Source: Chromatiales bacterium 21-64-14 (GTDB lineage Bacteria; Pseudomonadota; Gammaproteobacteria; 21-64-14). Taken from it: a stretch of DNA of 64,000 bases. The DNA is taken from assembly GCA_002255365.1 (NCBI GenBank), contig NCBI01000008.1, forward strand, positions 1 through 64,000, given 5' to 3'. The notes below the pieces were generated by a model. It saw nothing but the letters and a program-made list of their open reading frames with translations. It did not search any database and was not told where the DNA came from. Position numbers and translations under genes: made by a program. The number at the start of each line of letters is the position of its first letter. Positions within the stretch are counted from its first letter, which is position 1. Shown here one piece after another: positions 18,128 to 26,082 of the stretch.

Positions 18128-18589
18128 CTAGACGGCCGGCCGGCGGTTCTTGGTCAGCGCCTGGATCAGGCGGTCTTCCAGTTCGATGCGTTCCGCCAAC
18201 GCCTCCCCCAGGAGCGACAGGTCCGCGGTGAGTCGCTCCGGGTCATTGAGAGGTTGTGTGGGGTCGTAGCGGTCGTTGAAGTCCACGATGACCTCGGTGG
18301 TCCCTAGGACCCGTGGATAGATCTCGCCGGCGAGACGCAGAACCGGGGTTCGACGCTCGGTGTTCTCCTCGATCCGCCGGTAGAGTTGAAAGTGGGTGCT
18401 TGCTGTGTAGTCCATCAGGGCCTGGCAGAAATGGTCCAGTGTGGTCTTGACTGAGCCGCTGGACCGGAACGGACGCATCGAGGCCAAGTCGTTGTACAGG
18501 GAGAGGGTTTCAGTGCGGGACCGCACCAGATCCCGGATGATGTCGTGGGACTGAGCCCTGCGCTCCACGTGTTCCGCGCTGGTCGCCAT
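18128..18589 (-). CDS. rsd: Rsd/AlgQ-family anti-sigma-70 factor
   Basis: The helical protein of 153 residues resembles Rsd/AlgQ: LDHFCQALMDYTASTHFQLYRRIEE in the middle and LSLLGEALAERIELEDRLIQAL at the C-terminus align with the conserved helices of that family. Rsd binds sigma-70 region 4 and shifts polymerase toward alternative sigma factors. This is notable next to the sigma-54 promoters elsewhere in the window, but no direct link is shown. It stands alone between the convergent PP2C gene and a response-regulator relic. Confidence 0.85.
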   Translation of the reverse strand: MATSAEHVERRAQSHDIIRDLVRSRTETLSLYNDLASMRPFRSSGSVKTTLDHFCQALMDYTASTHFQLYRRIEENTERRTPVLRLAGEIYPRVLGTTEVIVDFNDRYDPTQPLNDPERLTADLSLLGEALAERIELEDRLIQALTKNRRPAV

Positions 18590-18618
18590 GGAGGATTTCC
18601 TTATGACCTACACCGTTA

Positions 18619-18645
18619 ATTTCCCAGGATTGTAGCACGGGATCC
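18619..18645 (+). repeat. 27-bp imperfect direct repeat, copy A
   Basis: This stretch matches 18963-18989 at 23 of 27 positions and both end in GGGATCC-type sequence. The pair brackets the response-regulator relic. Confidence 0.55.
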
Positions 18646-18821
18646 CCCGTTCCAGAACCTCGACACGGGCACGGGCAGACCCTGGTGCGATGATCCGCGG
18701 CGGGTATGCAAACGCCCTTGGTTCCCCTCGATGCGCCTGATCACGATCTGAGCCACCGGGTCGCGCCAGTCGTATCGGGCCGGACAACCCGTGCAGTTGA
18801 CCGGCCTGGGTAACGGTGCGT

Positions 18822-18989
18822 TCGACTTGGCGGTCAGAATCAGGATCGGGATGTAGCCGGACCGGGCGCGCAATCTGCCGGCAAAGTTCCAGACCGTCCA
18901 TGCCCGGCAGCATGAGATCGAGCACAATCAGGTCGAAATTGTTGCGGGTTGCCTGAGCCGATATTTCCAGGGATTGTAACAGGGGATCC
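18822..18989 (-). pseudogene. Response-regulator receiver fragment (decayed)
   Basis: Reading leftward, one frame gives NNFDLIVLDLMLPGMDGLEL followed by CRQI, the phospho-acceptor region of an OmpR-type receiver. The frame then shifts to give GYIPILILTAKS, the next conserved strand. The N-terminal part, the conserved lysine region and the DNA-binding domain are missing, so this is a remnant. The rest of the 18.6-19.0 kb gap holds no recognised gene. Confidence 0.75.
18963..18989 (+). repeat. 27-bp imperfect direct repeat, copy B
   Basis: This is the partner of copy A 344 bp away and overlaps the start of the receiver fragment. Similar GC-rich text continues a little beyond both copies. Confidence 0.55.
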
Positions 18990-19030
18990 GGCTGGGAGCC
19001 GCGGTGCGGACCGCGGCGGTCTGATGCCGG

Positions 19031-20203
19031 TCAGTCCCGCCGCAGGCGGGCGGAATTGGCGATGGGCGTGGGATAGCGCATTCCCACCCAATAGGAAGAT
19101 ACGAGGAAGGTGAGCAGAACGGTGAGTTGGATCAAATAGGACACCTCCGGGCGGACCACCCGGTAGGCCATGGCCATGTAGGCGATAAGCAGGGAGAACT
19201 CGCTGGTTTGGCCGAGCCGTGTGCCGACCTCCGCGGCCAGTGCCGGCTTCTCCCCCTCCCAGATCAGCAAAATCTTGAATATCAGCGGTTTCAGCAGCAC
19301 CACGAGCAGGGCGAGCACGGTCGCCGGGATCGCCACGGAGCCCAGGGCCGGCAACTGGAAACCGGCGCCCACGGCGAAGAAGAAGATGACCAGGAAGAAG
19401 TCCCTGAGCGGCTTGAGACTCTCGGCGATGTAGCGGGCGATCGGGCTGGTGGCGAGGGCTACCCCCGCTACGAAGGCGCCGATTTCCTGGGACAGGCCCA
19501 TGGCCGCAGCCAGTTCCGCGAGGCCCAGGCACCAGCCGATGGCCACCAGAAAGACGTATTCCTGTATCTCGTCGTAACGCCGTACCAGCCGGATCAGTAG
19601 ATAGCGCTCTGCGAGGAAGGCGAACAACACCAAGCCCGGGAGAGACAACACCAGCAGCCCAATTTCAGTTGCCGGCAAGTTACCTTTGCCCAGGACCCGG
19701 AGCAGCAGCAGGATCAAGATCGCGATCAGGTCCTGGAGCAGCAGCACGCTGATGATGATCTCGCCCGTGTGCTGATGGTGCAGTGCGGTGCTGGGGAGCA
19801 GTTTCAGGCCGATGATGGTGCTGGAAAACATGGAAGCGGCGCCAACCACCAGGCTTTCCAATGGGGTGTAACCGAACGCGAATGCGACGCCGAACCCGAT
19901 TGTCGCGAACAATGCCGAGCTGATTACTGTCACCAGCGTCGCTTCGCGCAGCATCAGCAACAGCTTCTGGGGATGCAGGTTGAGCCCCAGCAGGAAGAGC
20001 AGAAAAATGATGCCCACGTGGGCGATGTCCTGGATCAGCGCCGGCTCCGAGATCAGCCTCAAACCCCAGGGCCCGATCAGGATGCCGAGGACGATATAGG
20101 CCACCAGCAGGGATTGGCGTGCGTAGAGGGCCAGAGTGGCGAGTAGCGCGGCGCCTGCGAAGATCAGGAAGATGGAAAACACCAGGACGTCGCTAGTCTG
20201 CAT
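19031..20203 (-). CDS. CPA2-type cation:proton antiporter (KefB/Na-H exchanger domain only)
   Basis: This integral membrane protein of 390 residues has about 11-12 hydrophobic segments and the CPA2 motifs LLFLLGLNLHPQKL, ASMFSSTIIGLKLL, the core LSQEIGAFVAGVALATSP, and RLGQTSEFSLL. The C-terminal Rossmann (TrkA-N) domain of Kef proteins is absent. It exchanges K or Na for protons across the inner membrane; the ion is not predictable here. A second CPA2 antiporter with a nucleotide-binding domain lies 1 kb upstream in the same orientation. Confidence 0.92.
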   Translation of the reverse strand: MQTSDVLVFSIFLIFAGAALLATLALYARQSLLVAYIVLGILIGPWGLRLISEPALIQDIAHVGIIFLLFLLGLNLHPQKLLLMLREATLVTVISSALFATIGFGVAFAFGYTPLESLVVGAASMFSSTIIGLKLLPSTALHHQHTGEIIISVLLLQDLIAILILLLLRVLGKGNLPATEIGLLVLSLPGLVLFAFLAERYLLIRLVRRYDEIQEYVFLVAIGWCLGLAELAAAMGLSQEIGAFVAGVALATSPIARYIAESLKPLRDFFLVIFFFAVGAGFQLPALGSVAIPATVLALLVVLLKPLIFKILLIWEGEKPALAAEVGTRLGQTSEFSLLIAYMAMAYRVVRPEVSYLIQLTVLLTFLVSSYWVGMRYPTPIANSARLRRD

Positions 20204-20645
20204 TTCTCACCGTTCTCCCGCGGTGCGTGCCGTCGTGTGCGTCCGGGTGACGCGCACCCCCCGCACGCGCTTCGACGTGGTGCCGGCACCTCATTCGCCG
20301 GACACCGTGACGGTGACGTGCCTGCCGTGGGGCACGGTGCGATGTTCCCAACAGATCCCCGTGCGCACCCCTGAGTTCACCACGATCCGCTGCACGGCTC
20401 CGGTGCGTTCGTAGGTGCCGCGACCGCGGGTCATCTACGTTGACGGTTTCTTGCGCGATCATCGTGGGGTGGCCAGAGGTCCTCGGGGCACGCCGGGCAA
20501 CGGCACCAGGGATAGATCGCGGATTAGCGATATGTGAGGATCCTGACCCGTTACAGGATATCACGGATGAACCGCGTCGCTGCGCCCGCGTTTTTTCCGG
20601 GAACCGGGCGACATCTGTCACAACGGACGTGGCGGTCGTAACGGC
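20204..20645. other. Spacer between antiporter and phosphatase-like genes
   Basis: This 442-bp spacer has no confident gene. It contains a 47-codon leftward open frame listed separately and a small palindrome ATCCTG-N8-CAGGAT (20540-20559). A longer leftward frame across it is Arg/His-rich, which is typical of a shadow. Confidence 0.4.
20291..20434 (-). CDS. Possible small protein, 47 residues
   Basis: This ATG-to-TGA frame encodes a balanced peptide (MTRGRGTYERTGAVQRIVV then NSGVRTGICWEH, ending VTVTVSGE) with alternating hydrophobic residues as in a small beta protein. No ribosome-binding site was seen and no family was recognised. It may be a relic or chance frame. Confidence 0.3.
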   Translation of the reverse strand: MTRGRGTYERTGAVQRIVVNSGVRTGICWEHRTVPHGRHVTVTVSGE

Positions 20646-21119
20646 TCAACCATCCGGCGCCGGTGCGACGCCGGAGTCGCTTTTCCCCAGCATCCGAAGC
20701 CCACCGAGCATGCCCTCGATGCGCCGGCGTAGTTCGTCCCGCTCTGCGCGCATCCGATCCAGGACCACAGCCTCGTTCGCACCGGCGCGGGCACGCGGAT
20801 CTTCCACCGGCCAGTGCTTTCGTCTGGGGTGCGAGGCCAACGCCGGGTCGTGCGCCGCCGCGGCTGGTCCCAGGGTTACGACCAGATCGGCCCAGTCCAA
20901 CAGGTCCGGGTCCAGCACCATGACCGCCTGGGCGCGCAGATCCAACCGCGCCTCAGCCATGACCGCGATCGCTCGGGTGTCCTCGCCCGTAGCCCCCGGG
21001 GACGCACAGCGCGATTCCAGCCAGTCACTACCGAGGGCGTTCGCGTAGGCCGCTGCCATCGGCGCTGCCCACGGCAGCTCGGCTGCCACGAACAGGACAC
21101 GGGCCTTACGTTTGTACAT
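20646..21119 (-). CDS. LMW phosphotyrosine phosphatase / arsenate-reductase fold protein lacking the catalytic Cys and Arg
   Basis: The protein of 157 residues has the LMW-PTP fold pattern: KARVLFV then APMAAAYANAL at the N-terminus, VMVLDPDLLDWADLVVTLG in the middle, and KHWPVEDPRA carrying the general-acid type D107-P108. In the P-loop, where the family has C-x5-R-S-x-M, this protein reads A12...A18-A19-P-M, so both catalytic Cys and Arg are missing. Phosphatase or arsenate reductase activity is not expected. It lies between two antiporters in the same orientation and may be a regulatory pseudo-enzyme. Confidence 0.8.
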   Translation of the reverse strand: MYKRKARVLFVAAELPWAAPMAAAYANALGSDWLESRCASPGATGEDTRAIAVMAEARLDLRAQAVMVLDPDLLDWADLVVTLGPAAAAHDPALASHPRRKHWPVEDPRARAGANEAVVLDRMRAERDELRRRIEGMLGGLRMLGKSDSGVAPAPDG

Positions 21120-21191
21120 GGGCCTCGCACTCCTTGCCGGACCCGGCCACTGAGGCTTCCAAGGGATGCCGGATGTGCGCCGGGTCCGGAT

Positions 21192-22862
21192 TCACGCGCC
21201 ACCCTCCGTGGGCTTGGTTTCCAGCAGCAGCTCCGCGGCCTCGCGGGCGGCGTCGCGGAATGGGAGCAGTACGCGGTCGGCACCGGCGTGCCGCAGCTCC
21301 TCGGCCTGCCAGGCATGGTGGGCAGTCATGGCTACGCGCCCGGGGTAGCCGTGCTGACGCAGTCCGTGCAGCAGACTCAGATTGATGTGGGGGTCTGGGA
21401 TGCTGCTCACGACCCAGCGTGCCTCCTGCAGGGGGAGCGCTGCCGGAAACTCCGGATCTTCCGCGTCGCCGTAGTGGGCTGGCATGCCCCGCGCGCGCCA
21501 GGCGCTGACCGTCTGGGGGTCGAAATCAACACCGTATACAGTCAGCCCGCGGGCACGCAACTCCTCCGCCAGATGGTTGCCATAGCGGCCCAGTCCGAAC
21601 AGGATGACATCGATTCCCTGCGGTGCATTCCACCCGTCTCCCAGGTCCTGCTCGCGGTGAGGTATGCGGCGCTCAAACATTCGGAGTGCCGGCGCCAGCC
21701 ACTTGTAGAGCGGGTGCGAATACGCAATCAGATAACTGGAAAGGCCGATGGTGATGAGGCCCACCAGGGTGATCAGTGCACGGCTCGCCGTGTCGATCTG
21801 CCCGAGTCCCACGCCCATGGCCGCCAGGATCAGCGAGAACTCGCTGACCTGTGCCAGGGATAGGCCGGTGAGGAAGAAGGTGCGTTTGCGGTAGCCCGAC
21901 GCGCCCATGATCGCCATGACGATTACCGGTTTGCCCACCAGCACGAACAGCGCGAGCACCAGCGCCGGCGCGATCTGGTCTGCGAGCTGGTGCAGATGTA
22001 GCCCGGAACCGAGTTCGATGAAGAAGAACAGCAACAGGAAATCCCGCAGGCTGACCAGCCGCGCGCCGATGGCGGCACGGTAGTGGGTGGATGCCAGGGA
22101 CACGCCAGCCAGGAACGCGCCCACCTCCAGGGTAAGCCCGAGGTAATCGCCGACGGAGGCGAGGGACACTGCCCAGGCAATGGCGAACAGCACCAGCAGT
22201 TCCCGTGAGCCCGCCAGCCGGTGCAACAAGGCCGGGAGCACGTAGCGCATCAGCAGGCCCAGCAGCCCCAGGAACGAAAGGCCTTTGGCCGCTGTCACCA
22301 GCATGGCGGCCCCGAATCCCCCGTGCCGGGAGGAGGCCGCGTAGGATGAGAGCAGGATCATCATCAGGATTACCACGATGTCCTGTACGATCAGCACGCC
22401 GACCGCGATGCGCCCGTGGAGTGCGTCGATCTCGCGGGTATCGGACAGGAGTTTGATCACGATGATGGTGCTGGAGAAGGTCATCGCACTGGCCGCGTAC
22501 ATGGCCGTGACCGGTGCGAACCCCAGGGCCGACGCGAGCCAATAACCCGCCAGCATGGTAAGCGCCACCTGTCCCAGCCCGGTGGTCAGCGCCACCGCGC
22601 CCATGTTGCGCACCACGCCCAAGTCCAGGCGCAGGCCCACGACGAACAACAATAACGCGACTCCGAGTTTGCCGAGCAGGGCCACCGGGTCCGCGGGCTG
22701 GACCCATCCCAGCGCGGCCGGGCCCACGAGTATCCCTACCGCGATGAACGTGATCACCAATGGTTGACGCAGGCGCAGGCCGATCGCGCCGAGCGCCGCC
22801 GCCAACAGCAGCAGCGCCGCCATCTCGTAGAACACGTTGCCGAAGACGACGGTACCCACCAC
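21192..22862 (-). CDS. KefB/RosB-like cation:proton antiporter with TrkA-N domain
   Basis: The protein has 556 residues. The membrane part (about 1-390) has CPA2 motifs (LLFVVGLRLDLG, AMTFSSTIIVIKLL, LEVGAFLAGVSLAST, SLAQVSEFSLI). A cytosolic Rossmann domain follows (about 415-530): DVILFGLGRYGNHLAEELRARG and VYGVDFDP, which bind NAD(H). This architecture fits the YbaL/RosB group of K efflux antiporters. The start is one of two adjacent GTG codons. It precedes the dead phosphatase-like gene by 72 bp. Confidence 0.93.
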   Translation of the reverse strand: MVGTVVFGNVFYEMAALLLLAAALGAIGLRLRQPLVITFIAVGILVGPAALGWVQPADPVALLGKLGVALLLFVVGLRLDLGVVRNMGAVALTTGLGQVALTMLAGYWLASALGFAPVTAMYAASAMTFSSTIIVIKLLSDTREIDALHGRIAVGVLIVQDIVVILMMILLSSYAASSRHGGFGAAMLVTAAKGLSFLGLLGLLMRYVLPALLHRLAGSRELLVLFAIAWAVSLASVGDYLGLTLEVGAFLAGVSLASTHYRAAIGARLVSLRDFLLLFFFIELGSGLHLHQLADQIAPALVLALFVLVGKPVIVMAIMGASGYRKRTFFLTGLSLAQVSEFSLILAAMGVGLGQIDTASRALITLVGLITIGLSSYLIAYSHPLYKWLAPALRMFERRIPHREQDLGDGWNAPQGIDVILFGLGRYGNHLAEELRARGLTVYGVDFDPQTVSAWRARGMPAHYGDAEDPEFPAALPLQEARWVVSSIPDPHINLSLLHGLRQHGYPGRVAMTAHHAWQAEELRHAGADRVLLPFRDAAREAAELLLETKPTEGGA

Positions 22863-23098
22863 GCAATGCCCCGCTCACCGATCGGTGTCCGTCCCCAGCA
22901 TGGGGGACGCACCATCCTCCAGCCATGATATCGGTCAATGCGGTATCTGTCGCGGGGCGAGCTCCGGGTTGACGGATGTCATCCTGTGCTAGAGTGGGGT
23001 GCGGTCCGCGATCGTGCCGGTTCCCGAGTGCCGCTGGTCCGCGGTCCGCCCCGCGTTCACCGGGGCCGGTGCGGTGGTGCAAAGGGGGCCCGGTTTCG

Positions 23099-24559
23099 AT
23101 GCAGGTGTCGAGCGATCTCCTGTTAGGCATGTGGCCCTATCTGGCCGCGGCATTTTCCGTTTTGGCCGCGGTGCTGGCCTCGGGCCACGCGATCCTGCAC
23201 AAGCGCGATCCGCGCGCAGCGGTGCTCTGGGTGGGTTTCATCTGGCTCACCCCACTGCTGGGGCCAGCCACGTATTTGATCTTTGGCGTGAACCGAATCC
23301 GGCGCCGCGCCCGGTCGCTGCGCGGTGCCCGCGCCCGGTATCGTGGGCCTGGCGTGGCGGCAGTCTGCGGGCCCGAACAAGTGGCCGACACCCTCCCCGC
23401 CGAGGCACGGCACCTTGCCACCCTGGCGCGCTTCGTGGAGCGGGTGGTGGCGCGCCCGCTCGTGTCCGGCAACCGTATCGTGCCCTACGTGGATGGCGAC
23501 CAGGCTTATCCAGCCATGGTGGAGGCCATCGACGGCGCTCAGCGTTCCCTCACGCTGGCCACCTACATTTTTGACAACGACCGCGTCGGGATCTGGTTCG
23601 CCGATGCCCTGGCCCGGGCGGTGGCACGTGGCGTCGCCGTGCGGGTCCTGATCGACGACGCCGGCGCACGTTATTCCTGGCCCACCGTCAATCACCGGCT
23701 GCGGCGTGCCGGGGTTCCGGCGGCGCGGTTTCTGCCCAGTCTGGTTCCGTGGCGTTTGAAGGCCATGAACCTGCGCAATCACCGCAAGATCCTGGTGGCG
23801 GATGGCCGCGTGGGGTTCACTGGCGGCATGAATCTGCGCGCCGGGCATCTACTGGGGGGGATGCCGCGTCACCCGGTCCGGGACCTGCACTTTGGCGTCG
23901 AGGGGCCGGTGGTGGCCCAGCTTCAGGAGGTGTTTGCCGACGATTGGATGTTCACCACCGGTGAGGAGTTGCGTGGCGAGGCATGGTTCCCGCGCCTGGA
24001 GGCGGCGGGTGACACACTGGTGCGCGGCATTGCCGAGGGGCCGGACGAGGATTTCGAGAAGCTGCGCTGGACCATCCTGGGTGCGTTGGCCACGGCGCGC
24101 CATTCGGTGCAGATCCTCACACCCTATTTCGTGCCCGACCTCCCGATCATCACCGCCTTGAATGTGGCCACCCTTCGGGGCGTGGAGGTGGACATCGTGC
24201 TCCCGGAGCGCAGCAATCTGCCGTTCGTGAACTGGGCGTCCATGGCCCTGTTGCCATTGCTGCTGGAGCACGGATGCCGTGCGTGGCTGACGCCGCCGCC
24301 CTTCGATCATTCCAAGCTGATGCTGGTGGATGGCCACTGGGCGATGCTGGGGTCGGCCAACTGGGATGCGCGCAGCCTGCGGCTGAATTTTGAGTTCAAC
24401 CTGGAGTGTTATGGGGACGCGTTGACCGAATCGCTGACCGGTTTGGTGCGGGAACGCATGGCGCGGGCGCGACCGGTGCGCTTGGACGAACTCATGCGCC
24501 GCCCCCTAGCGGTAAGACTGCGGGACGGCATTGCGCGGCTGTGGTCGCCGTACCTTTAG
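23099..24559 (+). CDS. cls: Cardiolipin synthase (phospholipase D superfamily)
   Basis: The protein of 486 residues has two N-terminal membrane helices (PYLAAAFSVLAAVLASGHAIL and the VLWVGFIWLTPLLGPATYLIFG segment). Two HKD motifs follow: HRKILVADG...GGMN and HSKLMLVDG...GSAN. It joins two phosphatidylglycerols into cardiolipin at the inner membrane. The start chosen at MQVSS gives the normal N-terminus; an upstream in-frame ATG adds an Arg/Pro-rich stretch with no homology. It is divergent from the KefB-like gene. Confidence 0.95.
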   Translation: MQVSSDLLLGMWPYLAAAFSVLAAVLASGHAILHKRDPRAAVLWVGFIWLTPLLGPATYLIFGVNRIRRRARSLRGARARYRGPGVAAVCGPEQVADTLPAEARHLATLARFVERVVARPLVSGNRIVPYVDGDQAYPAMVEAIDGAQRSLTLATYIFDNDRVGIWFADALARAVARGVAVRVLIDDAGARYSWPTVNHRLRRAGVPAARFLPSLVPWRLKAMNLRNHRKILVADGRVGFTGGMNLRAGHLLGGMPRHPVRDLHFGVEGPVVAQLQEVFADDWMFTTGEELRGEAWFPRLEAAGDTLVRGIAEGPDEDFEKLRWTILGALATARHSVQILTPYFVPDLPIITALNVATLRGVEVDIVLPERSNLPFVNWASMALLPLLLEHGCRAWLTPPPFDHSKLMLVDGHWAMLGSANWDARSLRLNFEFNLECYGDALTESLTGLVRERMARARPVRLDELMRRPLAVRLRDGIARLWSPYL

Positions 24560-24618
24560 TACGGGCGTAGGTTCTGCGCGGCGACCGTTTGACGCATGTC
24601 CACTGGCTTCTTGAGGGT

Positions 24619-24661
24619 GTAGAGGGTGGGTGTAGTGCCCTCTACGGCGCCACGGTATAAT
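24619..24661 (+). promoter_or_regulatory. bufA promoter with operator-like palindrome
   Basis: A perfect TATAAT (24656-24661) has no clear -35 box. Instead a perfect inverted repeat, GTAGAGGG-N11-CCCTCTAC (24619-24645), fills the -35 region. A poor -35 under an operator suggests activator-dependent or repressor-controlled transcription. The leader to bufA would be about 160 nt and includes a perfect 8-bp hairpin (CCGGAGCC/GGCTCCGG, 24764-24784). Confidence 0.5.
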
Positions 24662-24828
24662 GCCGCCTGAGTGCGCGCCCCCGGGGGGCGCACCCAGCGG
24701 GGACTACAGAAGCGCCGCGGGCGTTTGCCTGGCGGGACGAGCACCCAATTGGTTTGATTCCGGCCGGAGCCAGGTGGGCTCCGGGTTTGCTAACGAAGTA
24801 CAGTTAACTCTAGAGAGGAGTAGTGTCC

Positions 24829-25110
24829 ATGAATACTGCTAGGAAACTGACCGGTATTGCCATCGCCGGCGCGGCTGCCGCCCTGTTTGCCGCAGCGCCG
24901 ATCTCCAGTGCCTATGCCGCCAGCGCGGGCAAGGTGCAGTGCTTCGGTGTGAATTCGTGCAAAGGCAAGGGCGCCTGCAAGACGGCCCACAATGCCTGCA
25001 AGCACCTGAACAGCTGCAAAGGTCAGGGCTTCCTGATGATGAGCAAGAAGGCCTGCGAGAAGGATCATGGCAAGATGGGCGCCGCTGGATGGCCGGCAAA
25101 AGGTCATTGA
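24829..25110 (+). CDS. bufA: Bufferin-type metallophore precursor (BufA-like)
   Basis: This 93-residue precursor has a signal peptide (KLTGIAIAGAAAALFAAAP, predicted cut after AYA). The mature part has six cysteines spaced C-x5-C-x5-C-x6-C-x5-C-x12-C with repeats of the form NSCKGxG. The next two genes encode the DUF692 enzyme and DUF2063 partner that modify cysteines in bufferins, so this is the likely substrate: an exported copper-sequestering RiPP. The motif differs from the DUF2282 (CYGIAKAGKNDC) type and looks like the second bufferin family; that subfamily label is from memory. GAGAGGAG 8 nt upstream fixes the ATG. Confidence 0.85.
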   Translation: MNTARKLTGIAIAGAAAALFAAAPISSAYAASAGKVQCFGVNSCKGKGACKTAHNACKHLNSCKGQGFLMMSKKACEKDHGKMGAAGWPAKGH

Positions 25111-25172
25111 AGCAAGAAGGCCGGTGGCAAAATCGCCGCAAGTAAGGCGATGTAGTATTCGGTAGTGTTACA

Positions 25173-25197
25173 GGTGCCCCCGCCGTGCGGGGGCACC
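25173..25197 (+). terminator. Strong hairpin between bufA and bufB (partial terminator or RNA-stabilising stem)
   Basis: An 11-bp perfect stem GGTGCCCCCGC/GCGGGGGCACC with a 3-nt loop is followed only by TTCTCCCTC, not a proper T-run. It lies 60 bp after the bufA stop and 36 bp before the bufB start. It probably attenuates read-through or protects the bufA message, giving more precursor than enzyme. Confidence 0.7.
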
Positions 25198-25233
25198 TTC
25201 TCCCTCAACAGTTGCACTTCGGTTGTTGTCCCC

Positions 25234-26082
25234 ATGGCTGCTGATTGTCCCTACCTGGGGTTTGGGCTGGGTTTGCGCCCCGACCACTACGAGGCGGTAC
25301 TCGCCGAGTCGCCCCCGGTCGACTGGTTCGAAATCCTGAGCGAGAACTATCTCGTCCCGGGCGGCAAACCCCTGCATTACCTGGACCGTATCCGCGCACG
25401 CTATCCGGTGGTGATGCACGGCGTATCCCTGTCCATTGGGAGTACGGATGCGTTGGATCGTGAGTACCTGCATCAACTCAAGGCCCTTGCGGCGCGCATC
25501 GAGCCGGAGTGGATCTCCGACCATCTGTGCTGGACCGGCATAAAAGGCACGAATCTGCACGACCTGATGCCGCTGCCCTATACCGAAGAGGCGGCCCGTC
25601 ATGTGGCGGACCGGGTTGTTCAGGTGCAGGAGTTCCTGGGGCGCCGCATCCTGCTGGAGAACGTCTCCAGCTACGTGACGTACCAGGATTCGGAACTCAC
25701 CGAATGGGAGTTCCTGTGCGAGGTGGCGCAGCGCGCCGATTGCCGGATCCTGCTGGACATCAACAACATCTATGTGAGCGCCTTCAACCACGACTTCGAT
25801 CCCCTCGCCTACCTGGACGCGGTTCCCAAGGAGCGGGTCTGGCAGTTCCATCTCGCGGGCCACACCCATCATGGCGATTACATCGTGGACACCCACGATC
25901 ATCCCGTGATCGATCCGGTCTGGGAGCTCTATCAACACGCTGTACGCCGTTTCGGTCCGGTATCCACCATGATCGAGCGTGACGACAACATCCCGCCCCT
26001 GGAAGAGCTGGTGGCGGAGCTGGAGCGCGCGCGCCGGATCGCCGCTGCGACGCGGGCCGATAGCCACGCGGCGGTCCCATGA
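25234..26082 (+). CDS. bufB: DUF692 multinuclear non-heme iron oxidase, bufferin maturase BufB
   Basis: The protein of 282 residues is a TIM-barrel MNIO (DUF692) enzyme. Family motifs are [65 protein letters not shown] and [22 protein letters not shown], which together carry the His/Asp/Glu ligands for iron. Known members convert cysteines of the precursor to thiooxazole-type groups. The start at [13 protein letters not shown] removes an unlikely upstream extension through the hairpin. It overlaps bufC by 4 nt (ATGA). Confidence 0.92.
   Translation: MAADCPYLGFGLGLRPDHYEAVLAESPPVDWFEILSENYLVPGGKPLHYLDRIRARYPVVMHGVSLSIGSTDALDREYLHQLKALAARIEPEWISDHLCWTGIKGTNLHDLMPLPYTEEAARHVADRVVQVQEFLGRRILLENVSSYVTYQDSELTEWEFLCEVAQRADCRILLDINNIYVSAFNHDFDPLAYLDAVPKERVWQFHLAGHTHHGDYIVDTHDHPVIDPVWELYQHAVRRFGPVSTMIERDDNIPPLEELVAELERARRIAAATRADSHAAVP

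Noticed and set aside
20193..20621. Leftward frame of 142 codons
   Set aside because: Arg/His-rich with no motif; it extends past the start of the antiporter gene. Only the smaller 47-codon frame looked at all protein-like.
25108..25110. Selenocysteine read-through at the bufA TGA
   Set aside because: No selenocysteine insertion hairpin was seen and the residue position has no known selenoprotein context.
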